A stretch of 64,000 bases of DNA, from NCBI GenBank assembly GCA_021792365.1, contig JAJYUT010000006.1, forward strand, positions 186,001 to 250,000, written 5' to 3'. The translations under genes and the position numbers were made by a program. The notes under the pieces were generated by a model. It was given only the letters and a program-made list of their open reading frames with translations. It had not been told where the DNA came from and ran no database searches. How positions within the stretch are numbered: position 1 is the first letter of the stretch; every line of letters starts with the position of its first letter. The DNA is from Pseudomonadota bacterium (GTDB lineage: Bacteria > Pseudomonadota > Alphaproteobacteria > Dongiales > Dongiaceae). Of this stretch, positions 1-9,407 are shown piece by piece.

Positions 1-6
1 GTAAGG

Positions 7-1062
7 GTGATAAGCATTGAGGGAAAGGTGCCCGACTCGTCTGGAGACCGGCCGATCGAGGTACTGTTCTGCTGCGACCCGTCTTTCTACCAGCATCTCG
101 CGGTGGCGCTGATCTCGATGCTCGAAAACAATGCCCGCACACATTTCAATGTGCACCTCATGACAAGCAGTCGCAATGACCGTTTGGAGGAACAGCTGCG
201 CAAGTCCCTGGCATCGTACCGCAATGCGACTTTGACCATTCACCACCTCTCGCTCGACAACTACACCCATTTTTTCGTGAGCAGTCATATCCGCCTGGAA
301 TCGTACCTCCGGATCTTTGCCGCACAGGTGTTGGGAGATGACATCGACAAAATCCTCTATCTGGACTGCGATGTGGTCGTACTCGACGACCTGCGAGACC
401 TCTGGGCCACAGATATCAGCGCTTATGCGCTGGCGGCCGCTCCCGATCTCTATGGGGGCTTTCGACGCACAGCCCTGGGTGTTCCGGAGGATCGCCCTTA
501 TGTGAATGCCGGTGTTCTTCTTCTGAACCTGACGAGATGGCGGCAGGAGAACTTAGCGCAGCGTCTGATCGGTTACATCGAGGCGCATTCCGACACTCTT
601 ACATTTCATGATCAAGACGCGATCAATGCCGTGCTTCACGCTTCAATTCGCGTTCTGGCGCGCCGCTGGAACGTTCAAGCGCAGATGTACCGATTGCGAA
701 GGCATGTCTATCCTGATGCCTATGCCGCCATCAAACACGCCTGCAGCCGCGCGGCTATCGTGCACTACGCAGGGCCGGAGAAGCCCTGGCGGTTTCGGAT
801 GAGCGTGGCAAGGAGGCACCTCTATTTCCAGTACTTGAGAAAGACCCAGTGGCACGGAGCGCGCTTGCAGGGATCGGCTTGGTATCATCAGCCGGAGTGC
901 TGGTTGAGTGGAGCGCTGGATCGCATCGGCATCGATTACATGTTGGTCATCGTGCTGCTGCAGAAATGCTGGAGGCGAATCGGCCAGGCACTCATTCGCG
1001 GGCAAGAAGCGCGACCAACGCAAGACGAGGCGAGACTGGCGACGCGAGCGGGTTCGGAGTGA
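7..1062 (+). CDS. Glycosyltransferase family 8 (LPS/EPS hexosyltransferase-like)
   Basis: Probably transfers a hexose from a nucleotide sugar to a growing surface polysaccharide at the cytoplasmic face. The GT-A fold signs of family 8 are visible: LYLDCDVVVLDD with the metal-binding DxD-type DCD at residues 120-122, the YVNAGVLLLNL acceptor-side strand near residue 165, HDQDAIN near 204, and the C-terminal HYAGPEKPW motif that supplies the last metal ligand in this family. At 351 aa it has typical length. The frame is still open upstream to the window edge, so the GTG at position 7 may not be the true start. It is the first of a run of co-oriented polysaccharide genes. Family assignment is firm; donor and acceptor cannot be read from sequence. 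Confidence 0.88.
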   Translation: MISIEGKVPDSSGDRPIEVLFCCDPSFYQHLAVALISMLENNARTHFNVHLMTSSRNDRLEEQLRKSLASYRNATLTIHHLSLDNYTHFFVSSHIRLESYLRIFAAQVLGDDIDKILYLDCDVVVLDDLRDLWATDISAYALAAAPDLYGGFRRTALGVPEDRPYVNAGVLLLNLTRWRQENLAQRLIGYIEAHSDTLTFHDQDAINAVLHASIRVLARRWNVQAQMYRLRRHVYPDAYAAIKHACSRAAIVHYAGPEKPWRFRMSVARRHLYFQYLRKTQWHGARLQGSAWYHQPECWLSGALDRIGIDYMLVIVLLQKCWRRIGQALIRGQEARPTQDEARLATRAGSE

Positions 1063-1107
1063 TGAGAAAGTATCGCCGTTCAGAGCGGCTTCAGGCCTCT
1101 TATTGCC

Positions 1108-2823
1108 GTGGCGCTAATGCGGCAAGAAGCCTGTGATTATCGGCCCGTTGAAGGTCTTGCCGCCACGCTTAGCCAGTGGCGAGAGGATGGTCGGCGGCTC
1201 ATTCCGGCGAATTGGAGTGAATTCCGCGGACTCGTCGATCTCGTAAGCGATCTCACGCGGCGAAAGCGATATGCTGCAGCAGCTGTCTATGGAGAACTGG
1301 CGGCTCTTTATGCGACCTCCCGCCACTGCGGCATATTCGTGAGCCCCTCGCTCGAGGGGATTTTGATCGGTATCGGCCAGGCAGCAATAGAGCGATCTCG
1401 GCATCACGCTGGCGCCAGGCGGCAATATCCGCCAAAGCACGTACTGCACGTGTCGACCCGGGTCTTGCCCGTGGGCGGCCACTCGAGAATGATCTGGCGC
1501 TGGGTTCAGCAGGACGGAACCCGCGTCCACTCCCTGGCTCTCACGCGACAAACAGGCAAAGTTCCGGCTCTGCTGACACAAGCCATCGCGAACAGCGGCG
1601 GCCGGATATATAGAGTGAACAGGGCTATTGGCGGTATCCTGGTGTGGGCGAAGCAGTTGCGTGAGATCGCTGCCAAGGCGGACGTTGTGGTGTTGCACAG
1701 CTTCAACGACGATGTGATCCCCATGCTCGCGCTGGCATACAAGGAGGATTCTCCCCCCGTCATATTCTTGGATCATGCCGATCATATCTTCTGGTTGGGC
1801 GCTGGCATCAGCGACGTCGTCGTCAGTCTCCGCAGGTCGGGAATGTGCTTGGCCCAAGAGCGCCGTGGCATATCGGCGGAACGAAGCCTGCTGCTTCCGA
1901 CAATCCTGGCGCCCGCGGAAAGGTCGCTTTCTCGCGAACAAGCGAAGCGAAGGCTTGGCCTGCCGGAAGACAGCATACTCCTCCTGTCCATTGCTCGATC
2001 GCTGAAATATGGATCAGTCGGAAACGTCAGCTATGCCGATGCGCATCTTCCAATACTGGAACAGTGCAAGAATGCACGGATGATCGTGGTCGGTCCTCGA
2101 TGCAGATCGGACTGGGTCACGGCCATTCACCGCACCGGCGGGCGTTTCCTCTGCGTGAGCGAGCGCGAGGATACGGCCCCGTTCTACGAGGCCGCTGACA
2201 TCTACGTCGATTCCTTTCCGTTTGTATCGACCACTTCGCTGCTCGAGGCCGGGAGATACGGCGTCCCGTTGGTGAGCATTTTTCCGTATCCTGAGGCTTC
2301 GGGAACTCTCGGCGCAGATCTTCCGGGCCTCGATGGAAACCTGATCCGCGTCCGGGATCTCGATGGCTACCGAAACGTGCTGTCGCAATTGATCGGGGAT
2401 CAACAGTACCGACACGCGCTCGGAGAAAGGACAAGAAGGAAGATCTTGGAAATCCACACCGGAATCGAGTGGCAAAGGCACGTCGAGCACGTATATCGGG
2501 AGGCCTGCCGGCTCGCTGCTACGCACAGTCAAGCGGCGATCGCGGAAGAAATGTTAATCGGTGATCCCGATGTCCTCATACCGCGGATACACGGCGCCGC
2601 TGATGATTCCGAAGGCCGGCAGCGTGACCTCGATAGGATGATCGAGTCGCTCATAAGAATAATGCCGATCGAGGAAAGGATGAGGCAATGGATCCGATTG
2701 TCTCGCGCGGATGGCGGCTTCCAGAATGCCGATCGCATCGGATCGCTCAAATACCTCGTCCCGGAATGGCTCGTTGGCAGGATCAAATCGGGACCGTGGC
2801 GCGGAGTGTGCGCCGCAAGATGA
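1108..2823 (+). CDS. Large GT-B fold glycosyltransferase (GT4-like)
   Basis: A 571-aa protein. The first ~110 residues have no recognised fold. From HVLHVSTRVLPVGGHSRMIWRW (about residue 112) it resembles the N-terminal Rossmann half of GT-B enzymes that bind the acceptor. The second half carries LLSIARSLKYGS and IVVGP strands and a sugar-nucleotide-binding stretch near residue 375 (FVSTTSLLEAGRYGVPLVS), which ends with the acidic residue and conserved glycine-proline typical of GT4-like enzymes. It starts with GTG, with an in-frame ATG three codons later at 1117; either is possible. It follows the GT8 gene by 45 bp. Probably another step of exopolysaccharide assembly. Specificity is unknown. 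Confidence 0.75.
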   Translation: MALMRQEACDYRPVEGLAATLSQWREDGRRLIPANWSEFRGLVDLVSDLTRRKRYAAAAVYGELAALYATSRHCGIFVSPSLEGILIGIGQAAIERSRHHAGARRQYPPKHVLHVSTRVLPVGGHSRMIWRWVQQDGTRVHSLALTRQTGKVPALLTQAIANSGGRIYRVNRAIGGILVWAKQLREIAAKADVVVLHSFNDDVIPMLALAYKEDSPPVIFLDHADHIFWLGAGISDVVVSLRRSGMCLAQERRGISAERSLLLPTILAPAERSLSREQAKRRLGLPEDSILLLSIARSLKYGSVGNVSYADAHLPILEQCKNARMIVVGPRCRSDWVTAIHRTGGRFLCVSEREDTAPFYEAADIYVDSFPFVSTTSLLEAGRYGVPLVSIFPYPEASGTLGADLPGLDGNLIRVRDLDGYRNVLSQLIGDQQYRHALGERTRRKILEIHTGIEWQRHVEHVYREACRLAATHSQAAIAEEMLIGDPDVLIPRIHGAADDSEGRQRDLDRMIESLIRIMPIEERMRQWIRLSRADGGFQNADRIGSLKYLVPEWLVGRIKSGPWRGVCAAR

Positions 2824-3040
2824 CTGCCGTCAGGGCGTCGGTATCGGCGGGACCATGGGAAGTCCTACGCCTTTAGTGGGAGCGCTCTGACGAATGGCCT
2901 ACTGCCACGCGGTGTGCGCGGTCGATATCGTCGTAGGAAGATTGCCACCGCTGACGCCCCTTGGTCCGGCGGTCGGCTGAACACCAACCCGGCGGCCGGC
3001 GCAGCCCGAGAATGCCATGGCCTGCACATGAGGGAAGCGA

Positions 3041-4597
3041 TTGGACTTGCTGCCGATGATCTTCCCGAAGCGTCGATACGCGATGGCGGGCGAGCTGCAG
3101 CCGGTGCTTCGAACTGGGCCAACAATCAGCGTTCGCCGCGCGCTGGCGTTTTCCTTTGCGCAGAAGTACGTGCTCGCATCCATTCATATAGTGAGCACCA
3201 TCATAGTCGCACGCCTGTTGAGTCCCAGCGAGATTGGCGTGTTCATGGTCGGAAACGCGGTCGTATCAATGACCGAAGTATTCCGTGACTTCGGGGTGAG
3301 CACCTACCTGATCCAGGCGCGAGAGATCACCTTGGCGAGAGTGCGTACCGCCTTCACGGTAACCCTTTTGCTCTCCGCCTTGCTCTCGACGCTGCTGTTG
3401 ATTCTTTCTGGTGGAATAGCGGACTTCTATGAAGAAGCCGGGGTACAGCAGGTCCTGTATCTGGCCGCGATAAACTTCCTGATGGTGCCCTTTGCGGCGA
3501 CGATCATGACATTGCTGCGCCGGGACATGGCGTTCGATCGGCTCGTGCGGATCAATCTCGCCGCAACGATCAGCTATTGCGGGAGCTTGATCGGGCTGGC
3601 GGCACTTGGTTTTGGCTATATGAGCCTGGCCTGGGCGGCGCTGATCAGTTCAGCCATCGGGACGCTTACAGCCATTCTGCACCGTCCGGACCTCCGTATA
3701 TTCATTCCCGGCTTTTCGGAATGGCGACAAGTCGTCTCCTTCGGCAGTGTTTCCAGCGCCACCGCTCTCCTTAACGGCCTCTACTCCAGTTTGCCGCAGT
3801 TGTTTCTCGGCCGCATGCTCGATTTCGGCGCGGTAGGCCTGTACAGTCGCGCGACGATGCTGTGCCAGCTATTCGACCGGTTCGTTCTTGATGGAGTGAA
3901 CCCCGTTGTGTTGCCGGCGCTGGCAGCCAGAGTACGGGATGGTAACGAACTCAAAACGCCATATCTTCGTGCACTGGAATACATAACGGCGCTGTACTGG
4001 CCATTTCTGCTATGCATGGTCCTTCTTGCGGATCCTGTCGTCAAGCTGTTGCTTGGTAGCCAGTGGGACGGTGCGGTCCCGCTCGTCCGCATCATCGCGC
4101 TGGCTTCTCTATCTATGTTCCCGGCCTTTCTCACCTACCCAGTGCTGGTCGCTCTTGGCCGCGTGCGGGACACGCTCACGATGAGCCTGATAACCTTGCC
4201 TCCCTCTTTGGCCTTGCTGTTCGGCGCATCGTTTCTGAGCCTCGAAGCGGTCGCGGCCAGTCTCCTCATCGCTGCTCCATTTCAGGTCTATGTGGCCCTC
4301 ATTTTCATAAGACGGCAGATTCATTTCTCCTGGGGCGAGATCGCACGGGCCACGCAGAAAAGTGCATTGGCTGCGCTCTGCGCAGCCGCGGTTCCCGCCA
4401 TCGTACTGGCAAGCGCAGGCTTTCGCTTCGAGATCTCGATTCCAGCTGCCATCCTGACCGGCATCGGCGCCGTGATCGCCTGGATCGCGGGCTTGGCTAT
4501 TGCGAAGCATCCGCTGTGGAACGAAGTGCGGGAAGTTCCGCGTTCTACGCTGCTGCGCATTACTCTTCGGCTGCCCAAGAACCGAGCCAAATCCTGA
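3041..4597 (+). CDS. Polysaccharide flippase, MOP superfamily (Wzx-like)
   Basis: About 518 aa with 12-14 predicted hydrophobic segments. The opening RALAFSFAQKYVLASIHIVSTIIVARLLSPSEIGVF is the hallmark first helix pair of polysaccharide-type MOP transporters, followed by the GVSTYLIQ motif near residue 85. Such proteins flip undecaprenyl-linked oligosaccharide repeat units from cytoplasm to periplasm. The start is uncertain: a TTG at 3041 lies just after an AGGGAAG stretch, while ATGs occur at 3056 and 3083. The stop codon overlaps the start of the next gene by one base (TGATG), so translation of the two is likely coupled. A flippase beside glycosyltransferases suggests a Wzx/Wzy-type route, although no Wzy polymerase was recognised in the window. 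Confidence 0.85.
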   Translation: MDLLPMIFPKRRYAMAGELQPVLRTGPTISVRRALAFSFAQKYVLASIHIVSTIIVARLLSPSEIGVFMVGNAVVSMTEVFRDFGVSTYLIQAREITLARVRTAFTVTLLLSALLSTLLLILSGGIADFYEEAGVQQVLYLAAINFLMVPFAATIMTLLRRDMAFDRLVRINLAATISYCGSLIGLAALGFGYMSLAWAALISSAIGTLTAILHRPDLRIFIPGFSEWRQVVSFGSVSSATALLNGLYSSLPQLFLGRMLDFGAVGLYSRATMLCQLFDRFVLDGVNPVVLPALAARVRDGNELKTPYLRALEYITALYWPFLLCMVLLADPVVKLLLGSQWDGAVPLVRIIALASLSMFPAFLTYPVLVALGRVRDTLTMSLITLPPSLALLFGASFLSLEAVAASLLIAAPFQVYVALIFIRRQIHFSWGEIARATQKSALAALCAAAVPAIVLASAGFRFEISIPAAILTGIGAVIAWIAGLAIAKHPLWNEVREVPRSTLLRITLRLPKNRAKS

Positions 4598-6621
4598 TGC
4601 TTCGACCCAACAGCCTCCTGTCGCGCAGAGCAACCATCGCAGGCCTCGCCGGCGCGGCAGCGACCACCAGCCTTCCCGTCGGATGGGCAACAGACCCCGC
4701 GAGCGCAGAGTCCGCCGATGCAATGCCGGAACAGGACTTCAGCATCCGGGATTTCGGTGCAGTGGGAAATGGCAAGACGGACGATACAGCCGCATTTCGC
4801 GCCATGCACCGGAAACTCACCGCTGTGCAGCGTCGGCTGCCTCAAAGTCGCTTGGTCATCCACCTGCCGCCCGGCCATTATCGCTATAGCTGGAATCAGT
4901 GGCTCTGGGGACTTCGCCATGTTCGCGTCGTCGGCGAGCGGGCGCTACTTCAATGCATCAGTGACTCACCTTGGGATGTCGCGAAATTCGCTCTCACGAC
5001 AAACCGCGACCCGCTGGAAGGGCCGGCGAACAGCGACAGTGCCGGGGGCAACCGGCGGAATTTCGGGTATCTGATCGACAGCGCGGCGGCCGGGACCTGG
5101 ACAGTCGAGCTATTGAACCGGACCGATCGCAAGCGCTTCGCGCCCGGCCGATATGTCTGCGTTCTCTCCTTCGACCAGCAATTTGGCGGTTACCCCCCAA
5201 ACTGCCGCCATTTTGAGTATGCCGTCGTTCAGGAAGTGTCCGCCGGCTCCATCACACTGGACCGCCCGCTTCAGTTCGACCATAGCCGGACGAACTTCGA
5301 AGACCCCGCTGTTTCCGAGTCCATCGGACGGGCACGCATCGTGCCGGTCGATTGGCCCGAACATCCGCTGGCCGTGCATCAGGAGATCAGCGGCATTGCG
5401 ATCGAAGCGAATCCGCATGCCCGCGACTACTTCGCAAATGTCTTTCAAGCCATTGGATTCCGTGAACTTCGGATCAAGGATTGCTCGCTGATCAATCTGA
5501 CCGTCAGCCTGGGCGAGCGTTGCGAGATTGTGAACAGCGATGTGGAATTTGCCGAGCCGGACAAGCTGGCCTCACAGGTCGAGTTCCGAAACTGCCATAT
5601 CGGCCGGATCTCCCAGGCAACTGGGGTCCATCGTTTGACGTTGGACAGCTGCCGGCTCGCGCTGAGAAGCGACATGCAAGCCCGCCAAGTGCGGGCGACC
5701 GGCTGCGAGTTCCGCGGCGGCGCCGATCCCAAAGATTCCCTCGGATTATCGCTCGAAGGATTCACGCCAACGCGCCTCCTCGAGGTGACAAACAGCGTTT
5801 TCGTCGGGAAGGGAAAGGAGGATTCCGCAGTCGGATGGAACCGACCGATCGCCATCAGCCTGACCGATCCCATCAAGATCGGCGGGAATGTGATACGAAT
5901 TCCCGCCAGCGATGAACGTGCCAGGACACTGCTCTCGAACCTCGAGCCCGGTGACACAATTCTGCTTGGAGGTGAGTTCGCCGGAACCATCTTCAGCGAC
6001 GGCCGATCCGGTCGGGTTGAACGCATCGCCGTCGACGGCTCTGATATAACTATAAAGACAACAGCGCCGGCCAAGCTCGGCGATGTTCTGTTCACATTTC
6101 GCGTCCGCCAGGTGCGTTTGCGTGGGAATCAATATCATACCATCGGGCAATCGCCCCCTCTATCGCTTGCAACTTCTTGGGAGGACCGGGTCGATGATTC
6201 GTGCCACTATCAGTGGCCATTTGCCAGCGGCGACTTTGCCCAGACGCTTGTGAGCTGTCCCGGAAGAATCGAGCGTATCACTATAGATGTGCAGCGGCCC
6301 TACCGAGGCAGCGATCCAGGTGCTTTTCTCATTCTGACCACGCGAACGCCGGCCTTCGGAACGATCGTAGTTGCTACCGACCTGACGCAAGCCGGCAAGC
6401 GATCGGCTTCAGCCGGCGACTTGACCGGAATGACAGGGACCGATCTCTGGAATCCGATCCGGCGCGACACGATCGTATGGGATTTCTACATGCATCACAG
6501 CCTCACGGATGCCGGTGGGCAAAGACACCTGGCAGGGAGTGAGGAGCAACAGGCCATCTATCAACTGCAGATTGACACGACGCCCTTCTGGCAGATCCAC
6601 TCGTCCAGCGATGAACGATAG
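4597..6621 (+). CDS. Tat-exported right-handed beta-helix (pectate-lyase-like) protein
   Basis: A 674-aa protein. The ATG overlaps the flippase stop. The N-terminus has a twin-arginine signal: SRRATIAG at about residues 9-16, a hydrophobic stretch, then ASA before the mature part, so export folded through Tat is likely. After the signal comes FSIRDFGAVGNGKTDDTAAFRAM, the classic opening of the pectate lyase superfamily (Pfam Pectate_lyase_3) in phage tailspikes and polysaccharide-modifying enzymes. Short degenerate strands with N, C and V ladders follow to about residue 500. The C-terminal ~130 residues are unassigned. In a polysaccharide locus it probably trims, epimerises or binds the exported glycan; catalytic residues could not be identified. 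Confidence 0.8.
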   Translation: MLRPNSLLSRRATIAGLAGAAATTSLPVGWATDPASAESADAMPEQDFSIRDFGAVGNGKTDDTAAFRAMHRKLTAVQRRLPQSRLVIHLPPGHYRYSWNQWLWGLRHVRVVGERALLQCISDSPWDVAKFALTTNRDPLEGPANSDSAGGNRRNFGYLIDSAAAGTWTVELLNRTDRKRFAPGRYVCVLSFDQQFGGYPPNCRHFEYAVVQEVSAGSITLDRPLQFDHSRTNFEDPAVSESIGRARIVPVDWPEHPLAVHQEISGIAIEANPHARDYFANVFQAIGFRELRIKDCSLINLTVSLGERCEIVNSDVEFAEPDKLASQVEFRNCHIGRISQATGVHRLTLDSCRLALRSDMQARQVRATGCEFRGGADPKDSLGLSLEGFTPTRLLEVTNSVFVGKGKEDSAVGWNRPIAISLTDPIKIGGNVIRIPASDERARTLLSNLEPGDTILLGGEFAGTIFSDGRSGRVERIAVDGSDITIKTTAPAKLGDVLFTFRVRQVRLRGNQYHTIGQSPPLSLATSWEDRVDDSCHYQWPFASGDFAQTLVSCPGRIERITIDVQRPYRGSDPGAFLILTTRTPAFGTIVVATDLTQAGKRSASAGDLTGMTGTDLWNPIRRDTIVWDFYMHHSLTDAGGQRHLAGSEEQQAIYQLQIDTTPFWQIHSSSDER

Positions 6622-6711
6622 GTACGACGGGGCGGCGGTCCGTAAGCGGGTTTTCCAAGCCGAGGTCTTGGACAAATCCGCGCCGGCCCTGCTGCGGCCA
6701 GGCAGCCGCTC

Positions 6712-7824
6712 ATGAAGGTCGCAGCCTATGTGCACCTGCATCGCGCCTGGATGCCCACCGGCGTCGGCCAACACCTCATTCAAATGGTGCAGGGGCTCTA
6801 CGAACGATCCGATGTGGAACTGACGGTCCTCGCGCCACGGAATCAGTTGAACAACTCTTGCCGTATACCGGTGGAGCATCCTTTGACCGGAATCCCTGTG
6901 AAGAGCATTCCGCTGGATCGTCGATGGCTTGAAGGCATGTGGCAGCATCTGAATCTGCCGAAGGCGGACCGCTGGTGCGGAGGCGCAGAATGGGTGTATG
7001 TCCCTGCCGAGGTCTATGTGGCAGTACGCGCTCCTCGATTGGCGGTTACGGTCCATGATCTGCACGCGTTCGAAACGGACTTGCCATGGTCGAGCACACC
7101 GGAGCATCAAACGCTCCGGCGACGTTGGACGGGAATGTTCCGCCCCATAATCGAGCGTGCGGACTGCATTCTCACCGTATCCCAATTCACGCGGCGAAGG
7201 CTTATCGAACTGTTCGGCGTGAATGCAAAGCGCATCGCCGTGGTTGGCAACGGCGTGGATGATGCCTATTTCGATACGCCATCGGAAAATGCATCCGAAC
7301 CGTTCCAGGACACACCGTATGTGGTCGTCGTGGGAGGCCTCAGTAGGCGGAAGGGCGGCGATCTCGTTCTCAAGGTTGCTGATCTGCTAGGGAGGGAGAG
7401 ACCACCCATTAAAGTTGTGGTCGCGGGACATGGGGAGGCAGCCCTGAACCAGCAGGGAACGGCGCTGCCGAATGTCATCCGCCTCGGCTTCATGGAAACG
7501 CCAAGACTCGTGAAGGTACTGCGCGGTGCCATCGCGATGATGTTTCTGTCCCGATATGAAGGTTTTGGTATTCCAGTTCTGGAAGCCATGGCAGCCGGAG
7601 TGCCAGTCGTGTCGTCCCGCTGGGCCGCATTGCCCGAGGTCGTGGGCGACGGGGGTCTACTGGTCGATGCTGATGACTCTGCCCAAGTGGCGGCGACAAT
7701 CAGGATGCTGTCGCGCGACGCGGCGGCCCGTAAAGAACTCTGCACGAAAGGAAGAAAACGTGCCGAGAGCTATCGCTGGAACAGCTGCGTCGCGCGTCTG
7801 GCTTCAGCTCTCCGGAGCCGTTGA
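6712..7824 (+). CDS. Glycosyltransferase family 4
   Basis: A 370-aa GT-B enzyme. The N-terminal half has the glycine-rich acceptor-domain loop (PTGVGQHLIQMVQGL, residues ~15-30). The C-terminal half has VVVVGGLSRRKGGDLVLKVADLL and the donor-site motif RYEGFGIPVLEAMAAGVPVV with the E-x7-E pair of retaining GT4 enzymes, then LPEVVGDGGLLVD. It starts at an ATG about 90 bp after the beta-helix gene, in the same direction, and is probably the last gene of the polysaccharide operon on this strand. It likely adds one sugar from a GDP- or UDP-sugar; GDP-fucose and UDP-xylose made by genes further right are possible donors, which is inference only. Confidence 0.88.
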   Translation: MKVAAYVHLHRAWMPTGVGQHLIQMVQGLYERSDVELTVLAPRNQLNNSCRIPVEHPLTGIPVKSIPLDRRWLEGMWQHLNLPKADRWCGGAEWVYVPAEVYVAVRAPRLAVTVHDLHAFETDLPWSSTPEHQTLRRRWTGMFRPIIERADCILTVSQFTRRRLIELFGVNAKRIAVVGNGVDDAYFDTPSENASEPFQDTPYVVVVGGLSRRKGGDLVLKVADLLGRERPPIKVVVAGHGEAALNQQGTALPNVIRLGFMETPRLVKVLRGAIAMMFLSRYEGFGIPVLEAMAAGVPVVSSRWAALPEVVGDGGLLVDADDSAQVAATIRMLSRDAAARKELCTKGRKRAESYRWNSCVARLASALRSR

Positions 7825-7853
7825 GCCCTGACCATGATCTCGCTTGTGACTGC

Positions 7854-8996
7854 CTATGCCGCGCGAGGCATATGGACCATCGATGCCAGTTCGGAAAATA
7901 CGGAGCAGTATTGCTGCACGACTTCCTCGTAACACAGCAGGTCATTGAACCGCCGCTGGATCGCTTGCGGTGTCACTCGCCCTTCGATCAGGCCTGCCCC
8001 GACTTCCCCCAGAGCACGGGCAAAATCCGCGGCATCGTCCAGGCGCGCAATCGCACCCAGTTCGGGGGCAATGAGGATCTCTGGAAGCGCGCCAACCGGT
8101 GTGGCGACGATCGGACGACCGCGCGCGAGGATTTCAAGCGCTGCCAGACATTGTCCCTCGGCAACCGAGGAGAAGGCGAACAGGTGGCACTGATCGATGG
8201 CCTTCTGAACGGCGTCATGGGGAATGGCGCCGTGAAAGCATACATGCTTCCGCAAACCATAGGCCGAGGTCGCGTTTTCGAGGGCCGGGCGCTGGTCACC
8301 ATCTCCGAACAGATGCAGTTCCCACGACCGGAGCGCCGCTCGTGACGCATGATCATCGGAATGCAGAAGGGAGAATGCTTTCAGCAGATACAGCAGGTTC
8401 TTCTGCGGCACGAGCCGTCCGAGAAAGCCGATCCGAATGATGTTCCCGCAGACTGGCAGCGCCGACGGGGCAGCCAGTTTGGGCGGTATGTAGGGAATTG
8501 TCTCTACAAGGCCGCGATATCCCAAGGAGCGCAAATCCTCCGCAAAACCGGCCGCCTGCACGACGATTGCGTCCAAAAGGTCGAGCATGCCGTCGGGCGG
8601 CTTTTCCTCTCGCCAGATCTCCCGCGGTCGATAGGGAGTCACATAGACCAGAGGCCGATACCGATGGCCGCAAACCGCATACCGCAGAAGCCGGACGAGA
8701 GGCCACGGCGGCAGCTTCGTTAGGAGGACGATGTCATGTTCCGCCATGAGTCGAACCCCCGGATTGGCGGCAAGTGCCAAATCAGGCAAGAAAGCGCGAC
8801 ATCCCCAACGGAAGCGCTGACGTCGGACCCTGGCATAACGCGCGATCTCATCCAGCAACTCGCTTTTCGGGCCCCAGCATAGGAGCTCGGCCGAATGGCC
8901 GTGCGTTGCCAAGGCCTTGGACAAGTCACGGATGAAAGATTCGATCCCGCCAATTGGTGGGAAACCACCAGCATAGAACAGCAGTTTCACCGACAA
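7854..8996 (-). CDS. Glycosyltransferase family 4 (opposite strand)
   Basis: A 380-aa GT-B glycosyltransferase. It opens with KLLFYAGGFPPIGGIESFIRDLSKAL, the standard GT4 N-terminal loop. It carries RIGFLGRLVPQKNLLYLLKAFSLL in the donor domain and the motif SSVAEGQCLAALEILARGRPIVATPVGALPEIL, where EGQCLAALE supplies the E-x7-E donor-binding pair. It converges with the previous GT4 gene, leaving 29 bp between the stops. It is divergent from the UXS-type gene at 9408, so the 411-bp gap between them should hold its promoter. Probably another EPS glycosyltransferase. Confidence 0.87.
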   Translation of the reverse strand: MSVKLLFYAGGFPPIGGIESFIRDLSKALATHGHSAELLCWGPKSELLDEIARYARVRRQRFRWGCRAFLPDLALAANPGVRLMAEHDIVLLTKLPPWPLVRLLRYAVCGHRYRPLVYVTPYRPREIWREEKPPDGMLDLLDAIVVQAAGFAEDLRSLGYRGLVETIPYIPPKLAAPSALPVCGNIIRIGFLGRLVPQKNLLYLLKAFSLLHSDDHASRAALRSWELHLFGDGDQRPALENATSAYGLRKHVCFHGAIPHDAVQKAIDQCHLFAFSSVAEGQCLAALEILARGRPIVATPVGALPEILIAPELGAIARLDDAADFARALGEVGAGLIEGRVTPQAIQRRFNDLLCYEEVVQQYCSVFSELASMVHMPRAA

Positions 8997-9407
8997 AACC
9001 CTTCAGAAGTCCGCTCCAGAAGCGGATCAATCCGGCCATAATCGTGCGGCGACAATTTGATGCGCAGCCAATGACTTTGATCGGTCCGCGGTGCCGGGGA
9101 GAACATCGCCTTTCGACGGATCTTCGCGTCCTGTACTGCTAAAGGCTGAGTTCTTTCAACCAAACGGTGCCCTCAACGGCAGCATGTTTCCCGACGCGCG
9201 TCGATCTATCTCGTGAGACCGCGCCGCAGCGCGAAGAAATAGGTAACAGCTGCATCGCGATCGCGACACTAAGCCGTTCGTTAAATGCCACTACCAAAGA
9301 TGTAATGAGTGCCTACCTACCAAGACGCGTCGTGTGCTCAGTGGTGATGAGCTATCATCGCCCAATGCCGGACCAAACCGGCTCGTCTGCGCACAGGGGC
9401 AACTCAA
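8997..9407. other. Intergenic region between divergent genes
   Basis: This 411-bp stretch separates the GT4 gene on the minus strand from the UDP-sugar gene on the plus strand and should contain both promoters. It is moderately AT-rich toward the right. A perfect 12-bp palindrome, TCGCGATCGCGA, lies at 9255-9266, but such sequences are common in GC-rich genomes. No convincing open frame, RNA gene or -35/-10 pair could be assigned. Confidence 0.4.

Noticed and set aside
9255-9266. Palindrome TCGCGATCGCGA as an operator
   Set aside because: GATC/CGCG-type palindromes are frequent in GC-rich DNA and this one has no further support.
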